A DNA stretch of 64,000 bases, from the NCBI GenBank assembly GCA_030041495.1, contig JASHNT010000015.1:1-64000 (forward strand). The letters run 5' to 3'. The notes below the pieces were generated by a model. The model was not told the DNA's origin, searched no databases, and saw only the letters and a list, made by a program, of their open reading frames with translations. Positions within the stretch are counted from its first letter, which is position 1; each line of letters opens with the position of its first letter. Of the stretch, positions 15,049 to 24,097 are shown in pieces. Both the position numbers and the translations under genes were made by a program. Source of the DNA: Bryobacteraceae bacterium. Lineage in GTDB: Bacteria > Acidobacteriota > Terriglobia > Bryobacterales > Bryobacteraceae.

Positions 15049-15540
15049 ATGAGCTTTACCGTTTTCTTGGGCAACTTGCCTACCTGGGTCACCGCCGACG
15101 ATATCCGAGGCTGGCTCAGCGCCGAGAATCTTGTGGCCGACGCCATCAAAGTAATTCGCAATCCTGAAACGCAGGAATCCAAGGGATTCGCCTTCATTGA
15201 CGCACCCAATACCGAAGAGATGAACGCTATCATCCGCCGCTTCGATCGCGCGCCGCTGGAAGACCGGCTGCTTCGCGCGAATCCGGCGCAGCCGCCCCGG
15301 CCAAAGGGGCAAGGCCCCAGTCGTCCGCAGGGCTCGGGGCATGGCTCGGGCTATAGTAGTCCCCGGCGCGAAGGCCCCGGCGACGGCTCTAGCTCAGCCC
15401 ACACTCAGGCCGGCTCGGCCCACACTCAAGGAGGTGGCGCCGAGGCTCGGCCCCCACGCCGCCGCAGAGGTTCCTCTAAACGTCCCAATGGCGGAGGAGC
15501 CCAAACCCCTTTCGCCGAAGAATTAGCCAAGGCCCTCTAA
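15049..15540 (+). CDS. RRM-domain RNA-binding protein, 163 aa
   Basis: One RNA recognition motif covers residues 1-80: RNP2 is VFLGNL (4-9) and RNP1 is SKGFAFIDA (about 44-52), with the usual beta-alpha-beta spacing. A long tail rich in Gly, Ser, Pro and Arg follows, containing a repeated SAHTQ element and [11 protein letters not shown]. This is the build of bacterial and cyanobacterial Rbp proteins, which bind RNA and are often cold-induced. It acts in the cytoplasm on unknown RNAs. The perfect palindrome 34-59 bases upstream of the start suggests a regulated leader. The ATG at 15049 lacks a strong ribosome binding site. Confidence 0.9.
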   Translation: MSFTVFLGNLPTWVTADDIRGWLSAENLVADAIKVIRNPETQESKGFAFIDAPNTEEMNAIIRRFDRAPLEDRLLRANPAQPPRPKGQGPSRPQGSGHGSGYSSPRREGPGDGSSSAHTQAGSAHTQGGGAEARPPRRRRGSSKRPNGGGAQTPFAEELAKAL

Positions 15541-15658
15541 TCGCCCGCCTGACTACTGCCTCTTAGGATCGGGCGGCCCGGAGACGTGGCCGTTTCCGTG
15601 CCAAGCTGGTATACTCATTCGCTACAGCGTTTTCTTAAGCCCGAGGGGGACGCACTCC

Positions 15659-16753
15659 GTGGCGGATCTACTCATCATCCGTATTCTTTTCGTAGCGGCG
15701 CTAGCGTGTGCCGCGTTTTTCCTTCGCCCTCTGGATCTGAGCGGCCCTATCGCCGCCGTGGCGGGCGCAGTCGCTGGAGCCGGGGTGGTCCTGTTCGAAA
15801 TCCGCATCCGCGAGGTCAGCTTGAAGCGCTTGATCGGCGCGGCTTTCGGAAGTGTGCTGGGCATCCTGGGCGCATACATGATTTCGCTGGTGCTGAAGAG
15901 CGCCATGCCCGATTCGCCCACTGTCCGCTTCCTTCAATTGGTGTTGCTGGCCTGGATGACCTACTGCGGGCTGGTGGTGGGGTCGAGCAAAGGCGACATG
16001 CTGAACTTGGCCGCGCTGGGCGGGTTGTTTGGCGGCGAGGTGAGTTCGAAGAACACCTTCAAGATCCTGGACACCAGCGTGATTATCGACGGCCGTATCG
16101 TAGATCTGGCCGAAACCGGATTTATCGACGGAGCCATCGTCATCCCTCAGTTCGTCCTGCGCGAGCTGCAATTGGTCGCCGATTCTTCGGATTCGATGAA
16201 GCGCAACCGCGGCCGCCGCGGCCTGGACATTCTGCAGCGGCTTCAAAAGCTGCCCGACCTCAACGTCCAGATTCTGGAGGACGACTTTCCGGCCATCCGC
16301 GAAGTGGACATGAAGCTGATCGAACTGGCCAAGGTCTACGCCTGCAAGATCGTCACCAACGATTTCAATCTGAACAAGGTCGCGCAGCTTCATGGCGTCG
16401 AGGTGCTCAACATCAATGAGCTCGCCAACGCCCTCAAGCCCGTGGTGTTACCTGGCGAGACCATGCGAGTGTTCATCCTAAAGGAAGGCAAGGAATACAA
16501 CCAGGGCGTCGCGTATCTGGACGACGGCACCATGGTGGTGGTGGACAACGCACGCAAGATGATTTCCAAGACCATCGACGTGGCCGTGACCAGCGTGCTT
16601 CAGACTACGGCCGGCAAGATGATCTTCGGGCGCTTCGATGAGCGAACTCACGCGGTCCACGATAAGCCCTTCGAAAAAGCCGCGGAAAAGCCGCAGGAAC
16701 GGGAGCGAACCGCAGCCCGGGAAGCCGCGCCTGCCACGGGGCCCACTTCGTAA
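15659..16753 (+). CDS. PIN/TRAM-domain membrane protein (YacL-like), 364 aa
   Basis: Four predicted N-terminal membrane segments (residues about 5-22, 28-47, 57-80 and 92-108) precede a PIN nuclease domain opening with [17 protein letters not shown] (Asp138 and Asp144). Further acidic sites lie in PQFVLRELQ and [18 protein letters not shown] domain (about 290-340: [20 protein letters not shown]) would bind RNA. The layout equals Bacillus YacL, often found beside ispD/ispF as here. The start is GTG 15659. The last 25 residues are charged and disordered. ispD follows after 21 bases. Confidence 0.9.
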   Translation: MADLLIIRILFVAALACAAFFLRPLDLSGPIAAVAGAVAGAGVVLFEIRIREVSLKRLIGAAFGSVLGILGAYMISLVLKSAMPDSPTVRFLQLVLLAWMTYCGLVVGSSKGDMLNLAALGGLFGGEVSSKNTFKILDTSVIIDGRIVDLAETGFIDGAIVIPQFVLRELQLVADSSDSMKRNRGRRGLDILQRLQKLPDLNVQILEDDFPAIREVDMKLIELAKVYACKIVTNDFNLNKVAQLHGVEVLNINELANALKPVVLPGETMRVFILKEGKEYNQGVAYLDDGTMVVVDNARKMISKTIDVAVTSVLQTTAGKMIFGRFDERTHAVHDKPFEKAAEKPQERERTAAREAAPATGPTS

Positions 16754-16774
16754 AGTACAATCGTACTTCATCTC

Positions 16775-17497
16775 ATGAAAGTCTCCGTCATTCTGCCGGC
16801 GGCGGGTTTGGGCACTCGCATGGGCCGGGAGAAATCCGGCACCAGCCGCAAACAATTCATGCTATTAGAGGGCGCGCCCATCCTGATTCACACGATCCGC
16901 AAGTTTCTCGGTTGCCCATCCGTCAATGAGATCGTAGTCGCTCTGCGTGCCGAAGACATGGATTGGGCCCGCGGCTTGATCCACAAGCAGCATCCCGAAA
17001 AACCCGTGCGCGTGGTGGAGGGGGGCGAATCGCGCCAGCAGTCAGTAGAGAACGCGCTCGCTACCCTGAGCCCGGAGACGGAACTGGTAGCGGTGCATGA
17101 CGCGGTGCGGCCCTTTATCGACTCCGCTCTGGTGGAAAAGGTGATCGCCGAAGCAGCCTCGACCGGCGCGGCGATTGTCGGCATCGTTCCGGTGGATACG
17201 GTGAAGCAAGTGCACCGGAACAAAATCCGCTCGACTTTGCCGCGCGAGCACCTGGTGCTGGCGCAGACTCCGCAAGTGTTCCGATTCAGCCTGCTCAAAC
17301 GGGCGTTCGAGGCCGCCCGTGCCGACAATTTCACCGGCACCGACGAAGCCAGTCTGGTGGAACGCCTGGAGGAAGCCGAAGTCAGCGTGGTCCAGGGCAG
17401 CGACCGCAACATCAAGATCACCAAGCCCTCGGATATGGAGCTGGCGCGTCTGTTCCTGGGCGAAGAGTTGGCCGCGGCGGGCAAAACGGCGTCATGA
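16775..17497 (+). CDS. ispD: 2-C-methyl-D-erythritol 4-phosphate cytidylyltransferase, 240 aa
   Basis: Transfers CMP from CTP to methylerythritol phosphate in the non-mevalonate isoprenoid pathway. The nucleotide-binding start ILPAAGLGTRMGREKSGTSR is at residues 6-25, followed by KQFMLLEGAPIL, the GGESRQQSVENAL motif near 90 and VHDAVRPFI near 110. VDTVKQV, AQTPQVFRF, TDEASLVE and GSDRNIKITKPSD are all typical. The length is normal. ispF follows after 35 bases, and the PIN-TRAM gene precedes it, so the three probably form one operon. Confidence 0.95.
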   Translation: MKVSVILPAAGLGTRMGREKSGTSRKQFMLLEGAPILIHTIRKFLGCPSVNEIVVALRAEDMDWARGLIHKQHPEKPVRVVEGGESRQQSVENALATLSPETELVAVHDAVRPFIDSALVEKVIAEAASTGAAIVGIVPVDTVKQVHRNKIRSTLPREHLVLAQTPQVFRFSLLKRAFEAARADNFTGTDEASLVERLEEAEVSVVQGSDRNIKITKPSDMELARLFLGEELAAAGKTAS

Positions 17498-17532
17498 TCG
17501 CAGCCGCATGAGGACCGCATGAGGAAAGCCCT

Positions 17533-18036
17533 GTGACGGAGGTTCGCACAGGCCTCGGCTGGGACACACACCGGATCGCGCCCAACCGCGCCTTGATCCT
17601 CGGCGGAGTGACGATTCCCAGCGAATTCGGCCTGGAAGGCCACTCCGACGCCGATATTCTTTCGCACGCGGTCACCGATGCTTTGCTGGGCGCGGCCGGA
17701 CTCGGCGATATCGGCATGCATTTTCCCGACACCGACCCACGCTGGAAGGGCGCGTCCAGCGACCGTTTCCTGGCGCACGCGGTGGCGCTGGTCCGCCAGC
17801 GCGGATTCACCATCGTCAACATCGATTCGACGGTGATCCTGGAGCGGCCCAAGCTGAAGGATCATCGCGCCGCGATTCGCCAAACTCTCGCCCGCACGTT
17901 GGGCCTCGACGCGGAGCGCGTTTCGGTCAAATTCAAGACTGCCGAGCGAGTCGGCCCGGTGGGCGAAGGCAAATCCGCTGAAGCCCAAGCCATCGCAACC
18001 ATCCAACGTTCCCCGGCGGAGCACGGAGGGGTCTAA
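17533..18036 (+). CDS. ispF: 2-C-methyl-D-erythritol 2,4-cyclodiphosphate synthase, 167 aa
   Basis: Forms the cyclic diphosphate two steps after IspD. The metal site DTHR (Asp11, His13) sits in GLGWDTHRI, and GHSDADILSHAVTDALLGAA near residue 40 holds the third ligand. GDIGMHFPDTDP and KFKTAERVGPVGEGKSAEAQ complete the active-site signatures. The length is normal. The start is a GTG at 17533, preceded by GAGGAAAG. The type III polyketide synthase gene begins 17 bases after the stop, suggesting a continued transcript. Confidence 0.95.
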   Translation: MTEVRTGLGWDTHRIAPNRALILGGVTIPSEFGLEGHSDADILSHAVTDALLGAAGLGDIGMHFPDTDPRWKGASSDRFLAHAVALVRQRGFTIVNIDSTVILERPKLKDHRAAIRQTLARTLGLDAERVSVKFKTAERVGPVGEGKSAEAQAIATIQRSPAEHGGV

Positions 18037-18053
18037 CCGAAAGCCCGTCTCGC

Positions 18054-19103
18054 ATGCGAATCCTCTCAGCCGCCAGCGCACTTCCGCCACACCGATATCC
18101 GCAAAACGTGTTGCGCGACGCCTTGAAGCTCTTCTGGGGTTCACGCCTGGAAAACCCGCGCTTGCTGGACCGCTTGTGGGCCAACTCGGGCGTCGAGACC
18201 CGGCACCTAGCGCGTCCCCTGGCCGATTATTATTCGCTCGATACTTTCGGGAAGGCGAACAACGCTTGGATCGAAGCCGCGGAAGAACTCGGCTCAACCG
18301 CGATTTGCCGCGCTCTCGCCGCGGCTGGCCGCGAAATTTCCGAAGTCGGCGCGTTGATTTTCGTTTCGATTACCGGCATCAGCAGCCCCTCGATCGACGC
18401 GCGTTTGATCAATAAAATGGGCCTGCCAGGCAACCTGCGCCGCATCCCGGTTTTCGGCCTGGGTTGCGTCGGAGGAGCCGCCGGCATCGCGCGGGCCGCC
18501 GATTGCATTCGCGGCTACCCGGAACAGATCGCCGTACTATTGTCGGTGGAGCTGTGTTCGCTGACGATGCAGCACGCCGATCTTTCGATCGCCAATCAGA
18601 TCTCGATGGCTTTATTCGCCGACGGCGCGGCGGCCGTGGTGATCGGGGGTGACATGGTGGACGGTGCGGGCCCATGCATCGTGGACACCCGCTCCTCGTT
18701 CTATCCCGGCACGCTCGACGCGATGGGCTGGGCGATTTCCGAATCCGGATTCCGCATCGTGCTCTCGCCCGAAGTTCCCAACGTGATTCGCGATCATGTG
18801 GGCCACGATGTCGACGCGTTCCTGAGCGAGCACGGGCTCACGCGCGCCGATATCGGCTGCTGGATTCTGCACACCGGCGGTCCGAAAATTCTGCAAGCGA
18901 CGCAAGAGGCCTTGGAGATCCCCGAATCCGCGATCGCGGCGTCCTGGGAGATGCTGCGCAGGACCGGCAATCTATCCTCGGCTTCGGTGCTGCTGGTGCT
19001 TGAAGAAATCATGACTCGCCGCCGGCCGCCCGCGGGCACCTGGAGCGTTCTCGCCGCGATGGGACCGGGATTCTGCTCAGAGTTGGTGCTGCTGCGCTGG
19101 TGA
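18054..19103 (+). CDS. Type III polyketide synthase, 349 aa
   Basis: A chalcone/stilbene synthase-like enzyme with a full catalytic triad: Cys138 in VFGLGCVGGAAG, His273 in WILHTGGPKIL and Asn306 in RRTGNLSSASVL. The closing MGPGFCSELVLL loop is also typical. It would extend an acyl-CoA (or an ACP-bound acyl chain) with malonyl-CoA to pyrones, resorcinols or phloroglucinols. It lies directly after ispF and is convergent with an ACP-FabF operon whose products could feed it; this link is inference. The product is unknown. Confidence 0.9.
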   Translation: MRILSAASALPPHRYPQNVLRDALKLFWGSRLENPRLLDRLWANSGVETRHLARPLADYYSLDTFGKANNAWIEAAEELGSTAICRALAAAGREISEVGALIFVSITGISSPSIDARLINKMGLPGNLRRIPVFGLGCVGGAAGIARAADCIRGYPEQIAVLLSVELCSLTMQHADLSIANQISMALFADGAAAVVIGGDMVDGAGPCIVDTRSSFYPGTLDAMGWAISESGFRIVLSPEVPNVIRDHVGHDVDAFLSEHGLTRADIGCWILHTGGPKILQATQEALEIPESAIAASWEMLRRTGNLSSASVLLVLEEIMTRRRPPAGTWSVLAAMGPGFCSELVLLRW

Positions 19104-19136
19104 CATCTTCACCAATGGAGCCGACACGCCGCTCCC

Positions 19137-19991
19137 TTACTTCTCATTCGGCCGCTCGATACGGTCAATCACCAGAACTTCCTGGGGACCATTGGCCGCC
19201 TGCAAATCCAGGCCGATTTTGCGCAGCGCCGTGCGCGCAGCATCGAAGCGCTCCACGGGATTGGTCAGCGTGGGATGGCCTTTCGGAGCAGAGGAATCTC
19301 CGCCGGAGATTCCCAAGTCGCTATAAAACAAATCCAGGCGGATATTGTATGCGCCCTTAAGCCCGGTCTGATCGATGACCGGCCGGTCTAGAGGAAACAG
19401 AGCGGAAAGTTCCTTGATGGTCGCTCCGTCCACTTCGAGCCCGTGGTCAGTTTGCTGAAACGTGCGGCACAAAGGACGGCGCTTCAGGAAGGGGAGCGGA
19501 GGCGTTACCGGATGGTCCCAGGGATCCTCCCAATCCTCGCAATCGCCCTCTTCCGCCCGTTGGAGCATGGGACTTCCCTTCCCCACTGTCAGCGCATAAA
19601 CCGGAACTTCGCGGCTGGAGCGGTGCAGCTTCAGCTTGAAGCGGTCTTCCAGCAGCGCTCGCATCGGCGGCCCGCTGAACATAGTCAAAATGTCGAGTTT
19701 GATGGCGGCCTTCGCGCTGATGGTATATCGGTCCGTATTGATCCATGCGGGAGCCCCTTCGATGGGCAGCGAGAGCTTGCCATTGAAATGCGAACCATTT
19801 GAGTACGCGGCGTACGTCCAGTCGATCAAGTCCTTGACGGTCACGCACGGCACAACCACAATTCCCGGCGATCCGCTCACCCCGGCATGCAACGCTTTCG
19901 GATCACAGGGACGGACCGATGCGACCTCAAACTCCTCCGTCTGCGCAAACGCCGCCACGCTGAGTACAGCGGCGGCCACAATTACCCTCAT
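19137..19991 (-). CDS. TIGR03435 family secreted protein, 284 aa
   Basis: The signal peptide MRVIVAAAVLSVAAFA is followed by EEFEVASVRPCDPKA, GAPAWINTDRYTISAKA, LEDRFKLKLHRSSREVPVYA, LTVGKGSPML, DRPVIDQTGLKGAYNIRL and the end motif QEVLVIDRIERPNEK. This is the same family as the gene at 3218-4357. The function is unknown. It follows fabF on the same strand after 15 bases, so it may be in that operon. ATG 19991 is chosen because the signal peptide begins there. Confidence 0.85.
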   Translation of the reverse strand: MRVIVAAAVLSVAAFAQTEEFEVASVRPCDPKALHAGVSGSPGIVVVPCVTVKDLIDWTYAAYSNGSHFNGKLSLPIEGAPAWINTDRYTISAKAAIKLDILTMFSGPPMRALLEDRFKLKLHRSSREVPVYALTVGKGSPMLQRAEEGDCEDWEDPWDHPVTPPLPFLKRRPLCRTFQQTDHGLEVDGATIKELSALFPLDRPVIDQTGLKGAYNIRLDLFYSDLGISGGDSSAPKGHPTLTNPVERFDAARTALRKIGLDLQAANGPQEVLVIDRIERPNEK

Positions 19992-20006
19992 ACCGCCAAG
20001 ATACAA

Positions 20007-21218
20007 TCACGGCCTGCGGAACACCAACACTGCGTTGAGACCGCCGAAGGCGAATGAATTGGACATCGCCGCTTCGAACTCGGCCGGCCTGGCGTGGTTC
20101 GGCACGACGTCGAGGCCGCACGCCGGGTCCGGCTCGACAAAATTCGCCGTCGGTGGAATCATTCCGCCGCGCAGCGCGGCCAGTGTCGCCGCGGCTTCCA
20201 GAGCTCCCGCCGCTCCGAGAGCATGGCCGTGCATGGATTTGGTCGAGCTAACGGCAACCCGTCGCGCGTGCGTGCCGAACACCGCGCGGATCGCCTCGGC
20301 CTCCGTCGCGTCGTTGGCTTGTGTGCCCGTGCCGTGCGCGTTGATGTAGCCCACGGCTTCCGCTGCGATGCCCGCATCTTCCAGCGCATTCCTCATCGCC
20401 AGAGCCGCGCCTTCCGCTAATGGCTGCGTCAAATGGTGCGCGTCCGAGGACATGCCGAAGCCCGCGATCTCGCCCCAGATCTGCTCGCCACGTGAGCGCG
20501 CGGCTTCGAGAGGCTCCAGCACCAGCATCCCCGCGCCCTCGCCCAAAATCAGTCCGCGCCGGCCAAGCGAAAACGGACGGCATGTATCGGGCGAGACCAC
20601 GCGCATCGCCTCCCACGCTTTCAAAAATCCGGGCGCGAAAGGAGCTTCGCTGCCACCCGCGATCGCCATCTCCACGGCTCCGCTGCGGACCATCCAGAAC
20701 GCTTGCCCAATGGCGTGATTCGCAGAGGAACAGGCGGTCGAAACCGTATACGTCGGCCCCGTGATTCCGAACTCGCGCGAGATCCGGCTCGCGCCGGCGT
20801 TGTCCATCACCAGAGGAATCGTCAGCGGCGAGACCCGTCCGTTGCCCGCATAAAAACTCTTGAAGTTTGCGTCTTTGGTGATCTGACCGCCCGCGCTCGA
20901 TCCGGTAACGATCGCGCAATGCCGGCCGAGTGCCGCACCGATCTTCAGTCCCGACGCGGCGATCGCCTCCCGCGCGGCGACTACCGCAAACTGCGCAAAG
21001 CGGTCCAGGAACCCGGCTTCTTTCTCGTCGAAATAGCGCAACGGGTTGAATGCCGCCGCCTCCGCCGCGTTTAGAAACTTCACGGTTCCCGGCGGTGTCA
21101 GAGTCATCGGCCGGATGGCGCTCACCCCGGTGGCGACGCCGGTCCAAAATTCGCCGAAGCTATCGCCGAACGCGGAGACCACCCCGATGCCGGTCACGGC
21201 CACACGCCGCGCGCTCAT
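20007..21218 (-). CDS. fabF: Beta-ketoacyl-ACP synthase II (FabF-like), 403 aa
   Basis: Condenses malonyl-ACP with acyl-ACP in fatty acid or polyketide elongation. The active Cys163 is in VSTACSSANHAIG, His295 in NAHGTGTQANDATE, and His332 in STKSMHGHALGAAG. Length and order are those of KAS II. The ATG overlaps the stop of the ACP gene (ATGA), so both are co-translated. Given its private ACP and nearby type III PKS, it may be a second, specialised KAS rather than the main housekeeping one; that is inference. Confidence 0.9.
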   Translation of the reverse strand: MSARRVAVTGIGVVSAFGDSFGEFWTGVATGVSAIRPMTLTPPGTVKFLNAAEAAAFNPLRYFDEKEAGFLDRFAQFAVVAAREAIAASGLKIGAALGRHCAIVTGSSAGGQITKDANFKSFYAGNGRVSPLTIPLVMDNAGASRISREFGITGPTYTVSTACSSANHAIGQAFWMVRSGAVEMAIAGGSEAPFAPGFLKAWEAMRVVSPDTCRPFSLGRRGLILGEGAGMLVLEPLEAARSRGEQIWGEIAGFGMSSDAHHLTQPLAEGAALAMRNALEDAGIAAEAVGYINAHGTGTQANDATEAEAIRAVFGTHARRVAVSSTKSMHGHALGAAGALEAAATLAALRGGMIPPTANFVEPDPACGLDVVPNHARPAEFEAAMSNSFAFGGLNAVLVFRRP

Positions 21219-21487
21219 GGGTTCCTGACTGCCAACAGCTTCTCGATGCCTTCCACCATCTCGCGCACGCTGCGGATCTTCAAGGCAGGTTCGTCAGGGA
21301 TTTCGATACCGAACTCCTCTTCCAGAGCAAAGACAATGTTGATGCCGTCGAGCGAATCGATCTTGAGTTCCTCGAAGCTCTGGTCGATGGTCACAGTCTC
21401 GGGGGGAATCTTCTGCGTCTTGGCGATGACGGCCGCCACGCGCGCGACCACATCCTCCGATGCCGGACGGCCATCCATGAATCTCAT
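21215..21487 (-). CDS. Acyl carrier protein, 90 aa
   Basis: A four-helix ACP with the phosphopantetheine serine, Ser45, in FEELKIDSLDGINIVF, followed by ALEEEFGIEIPDEPALKIRS and the last helix MVEGIEKLLA. The DSLDGI motif replaces the usual DSLD(x)VE, which suggests a specialised ACP. It is encoded just before fabF with an ATGA overlap. The start may be ATG 21487 or ATG 21478; neither has a clear ribosome binding site. Confidence 0.9.
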   Translation of the reverse strand: MRFMDGRPASEDVVARVAAVIAKTQKIPPETVTIDQSFEELKIDSLDGINIVFALEEEFGIEIPDEPALKIRSVREMVEGIEKLLAVRNP

Positions 21488-21545
21488 GATACAGGCAACG
21501 CCGACCCCGCCTTGGCCGTCCATCAAGTATCATCGGTATTTGGCG

Positions 21546-22388
21546 ATGCGCACTTTCCTACCGCTCCTGCTGTTGGCCTCTGGATTCGCTGCGCCCGGAA
21601 GAGCCGCTCCGCCGGATGCACCCCGCAGCGACGATCTGTATCGCGGCTGGCTTCAGATGTACGACCTCAAGTTCGACGACTCGCATAGAGTCTTCGGTGC
21701 CTGGGAGCAAGCCCACCCCGCGGATGCCTTGGGTCCAGCCTCCAACGCGGCAGCGTATTTGTTTTCGGAGCTGGCCCGGCTTGGCGTGCTGGAATCCGAG
21801 CTATTCACCGACAATGAGCGCTTTTTGAGTCGCGACAAGGTCCAATCCGACCCGCGCGCCCGCGCGGCCTTCGAACACGAAATCGCGGCGACGGACCGCG
21901 TGGCCGATTCCGCCATCCGCGCAAACCCCTCCGACACGGATGCTCTGTTTGCAAAGTCCATGAGCCTGGGGCTGCGGGCCGATGAAGCCTCGTTGATTGA
22001 CCGCCGCGACTTGGCGGCCTTGCATTACATGAAGGACAGCCGCGCTTACGAGCAAAAGGTGCTGGCCATCAACCCCAAAGACTACGACGCGTACCTCGGC
22101 TCCGGCGTCGAAAACTACCTGTTGAGTCTGAAGTCCGCGCCGGTCCGGTTCCTGCTCCGGATCACCGGCTCACTTGTGGATCGGGACAAAGGCGTTCAAG
22201 AAGTCAGTATGACGGCGCAGTACGGCCACTATCTGGAGCCATTCGCCAAGCTGCTCTTGACGGTAGCGGCGTTACGCGACAACAACCACGCACGCGCGCG
22301 CGAGTTGCTCAGCGGGCTGCACGCCCGCTTCCCGGACAATCCACTGTACGTTCGCGAGCTGAACCGCCTCAGCTCTGCCGCGAAATAG
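21546..22388 (+). CDS. Secreted TPR-like protein, 280 aa
   Basis: A signal peptide (MRTFLPLLLLASGFAAPGRA) is followed by an all-helical body with tetratricopeptide-like features: DLYRGWLQMYDLKFDDSHRV, ANPSDTDALFAKSMSLGLRA, INPKDYDAYLGSGVENYLL, and the final ARELLSGLHARFPDNPLYVR. It probably works in the periplasm as a binding scaffold. I do not recognise a more exact family. It is divergent from the ACP gene; about 58 bases separate the two starts. Confidence 0.75.
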   Translation: MRTFLPLLLLASGFAAPGRAAPPDAPRSDDLYRGWLQMYDLKFDDSHRVFGAWEQAHPADALGPASNAAAYLFSELARLGVLESELFTDNERFLSRDKVQSDPRARAAFEHEIAATDRVADSAIRANPSDTDALFAKSMSLGLRADEASLIDRRDLAALHYMKDSRAYEQKVLAINPKDYDAYLGSGVENYLLSLKSAPVRFLLRITGSLVDRDKGVQEVSMTAQYGHYLEPFAKLLLTVAALRDNNHARARELLSGLHARFPDNPLYVRELNRLSSAAK

Positions 22389-22397
22389 CTGCTTCGT

Positions 22398-22505
22398 CTA
22401 CCGGTGCCGTCCGTGCAGATTCGACCGGTAGTAGGTATGGGAAGCCGCATCCTTCCGCAGCCACCCGTTTAGTTTGCGCCACAGGCCGGATAACCAATTC
22501 AACAT
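22398..22505 (-). CDS. Candidate small protein, 35 aa
   Basis: On the minus strand an ATG at 22505 with AGAGGTG about 5 bases upstream opens a frame reading MLNWLSGLWRKLNGWLRKDA and ending NLHGRHR. It is basic and could form an amphipathic, tryptophan-rich helix. It sits alone in the 190-base gap between the TPR-like gene and the secreted protein at 22582-23451. Its last codons fall in an inverted repeat (CTACCGGT 22398-22405, ACCGGTAG 22424-22431). The only support is the ribosome binding site and the composition. Confidence 0.3.
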   Translation of the reverse strand: MLNWLSGLWRKLNGWLRKDAASHTYYRSNLHGRHR

Positions 22506-22581
22506 GTGACACCTCTTCCGGGAACCCTATCACAATTGCGAATCGGCGTCACCCGTGGGGTGTAAGAGGATTCAGGCAGCG

Positions 22582-23451
22582 CTATTTCTTGGCCAAGCCC
22601 CGCAGCTTTTCGAGATACTCCGGATACATCGTCTGCGCGCCGCCCAGCGCGGCGTCGACGGGCAGGTGGTGGCGGTCGGCGAATTCGTGCACGAAGGGAT
22701 TCTCGCCCGGCATGTAGCTTTGGACTTCGGTCTTGGGACGGCCTGGGTTCTCATCCACGTACTCGCACGGATACAGCCAGCCTCCGCCGATTCCTCCGCC
22801 GGTAGGTTCATCCACGTCAAGAACAAAGTCCTGGCTCTTGACCAGAGGCTCACTGAGATAGATCGGATCGCTGACCACGGTCACATGGGTGAGGTGATCG
22901 CCGTGACGGATGAAGTGCTCGGTTAGAGTAATCTCGTCGCTGGAAGGAAGCCCGTTGCGGCGATGCCAGCCTTGCTTGATGTGAGTCGTGGTGACGGTGA
23001 GGATGTTGCCATCCCAGTGGCCGGTGGAAAATCCCATCCAGGTGTGCGCGGCGTAGTCCGGCGGATGCGGACGGCCGTCCATCCAGATGGTCCGGTTCTG
23101 CTCATAATTGCTGATGTAATTGCGGATCGCCACCAGTTCCTGCGTCTGCGGATCGCGCTCCTCCCAGATGCGCAGTAGCAGCGGACCGCGATAGATGTAG
23201 GCGGCCGTGTGGACCTGGCACTGATGCTCCTGCGCGGTGAGCCGGTCGGGGTCCCAGCTCAGAGCCCATTGCCGCGCCGCGTCATTGATTGGCAAGCCCA
23301 GATAATCCACCAGCTCCGGACCGGGGATGCGCTCGGGCTGGTCCTCGTCGAAGACCGGGCTCCAGATGCCGGTCAGGTCGACCTGCGCCAACAGGGGCGA
23401 GGCCAGCAATGTCACAAGCACAACCAGCCAAGCGAGGCCGATGCTCTTCAT
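22582..23451 (-). CDS. Secreted protein of unknown function, 289 aa
   Basis: The signal peptide MKSIGLAWLVVLVTLLASPL ends near LAQ. The body contains LTGIWSPV, RTIWMDGRPHPPD, GFSTGHWDGNILTVTTTH, GLPSSDEITLTEHF and SEPLVKSQDFVLD. The core GxW(D/E)Gx(T/I)L(V/T)V followed by a His/Ser-Glu-rich strand is shared with the protein at 47704-48588, so both belong to one exported family common in acidobacteria and with no known reaction. It is the last gene of the minus-strand run after the toxin-antitoxin-like operon; its start is 14 bases from the preceding stop. Confidence 0.7.
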   Translation of the reverse strand: MKSIGLAWLVVLVTLLASPLLAQVDLTGIWSPVFDEDQPERIPGPELVDYLGLPINDAARQWALSWDPDRLTAQEHQCQVHTAAYIYRGPLLLRIWEERDPQTQELVAIRNYISNYEQNRTIWMDGRPHPPDYAAHTWMGFSTGHWDGNILTVTTTHIKQGWHRRNGLPSSDEITLTEHFIRHGDHLTHVTVVSDPIYLSEPLVKSQDFVLDVDEPTGGGIGGGWLYPCEYVDENPGRPKTEVQSYMPGENPFVHEFADRHHLPVDAALGGAQTMYPEYLEKLRGLAKK

Positions 23452-23464
23452 AGCAGCCTCCGAA

Positions 23465-24097
23465 TTACGACTCGTGCCGAACCTCAGTTAGCTCCGGCCT
23501 CCCTGTATTGGCACCAAGGATACCGTCGCCGCTCCACGGGCGTTTCTTCCCGCCCGACAGCGCCTCGAACCCGGGCCTGGCGCGATAAAGGATTGTCCCG
23601 GCAGGAAGCCGTAGTGCGTACCGGTGCAGGTCTCCGCCCGAGATGTCTGGAAATGCGAACTCTGTCTCGAGACCTTCACGGCTAGAAGTAACGAAGTATC
23701 TCCACCGCTCGATTAGGTCAGGCGCCTCACGAACAACATACAGTTTATTGGCCTCAATAGGCGGCTCCCCATCGTCGTCATCCCAGACGGCAGCCATAAT
23801 ATGAGTCAGAAGTGATGCCGCCTTTCCGGATTCGACCAGGTCCGGATTGAAAATTCCCCACCGTCCCTGAATCAATCGATCGAGGGGCTCGCCGCCGCCC
23901 CATTCATCCCGCGAGTACATCTGCATGAGGTTCCCGAACCAGCCGCCAAACTCGGTAATTCCAATCGATTCGACGTCGCGTCCGCCGCAGTAACGGCACC
24001 TGCCGCGTTTCGAACTGCGGGCGGAGATTTGAGATCTAAGCCATTGATGCCGAAAGCACTCAATGCAGCAACGTACACCCGCTGAGCTTCGGTTCAT
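23465..24097 (-). CDS. HEPN-type N-domain plus truncated RES domain protein, 210 aa
   Basis: Starts MNRSSAGVRCCIECFRHQWL. A cysteine pair CCIEC and a later CRYCG (about residue 40) look like the zinc-binding start of the HEPN/RES N-terminal domain. The region ends with LRLPAGTILYRARPGFEAL, the opening of a RES domain, whose members degrade NAD+ as toxins. A complete RES domain needs about 120 more residues with further Arg, Tyr, Glu and Ser sites; here only about 40 follow before the stop at 23465. No continuation is seen in the other frames, so it is probably C-terminally deleted and inactive. It overlaps the DUF5615 gene by ATGA. Confidence 0.65.
   Translation of the reverse strand: MNRSSAGVRCCIECFRHQWLRSQISARSSKRGRCRYCGGRDVESIGITEFGGWFGNLMQMYSRDEWGGGEPLDRLIQGRWGIFNPDLVESGKAASLLTHIMAAVWDDDDGEPPIEANKLYVVREAPDLIERWRYFVTSSREGLETEFAFPDISGGDLHRYALRLPAGTILYRARPGFEALSGGKKRPWSGDGILGANTGRPELTEVRHES

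Noticed and set aside
16888-18297. 469-codon minus-strand open frame
   Set aside because: It runs antisense through ispD, ispF and the PKS gene, all with complete motifs. The opposite frame has no recognisable motif.
22398-22431. Inverted repeat CTACCGGT / ACCGGTAG as a terminator of the TPR-like gene
   Set aside because: The stem is only 8 bp with an 18-base loop and no T run follows.
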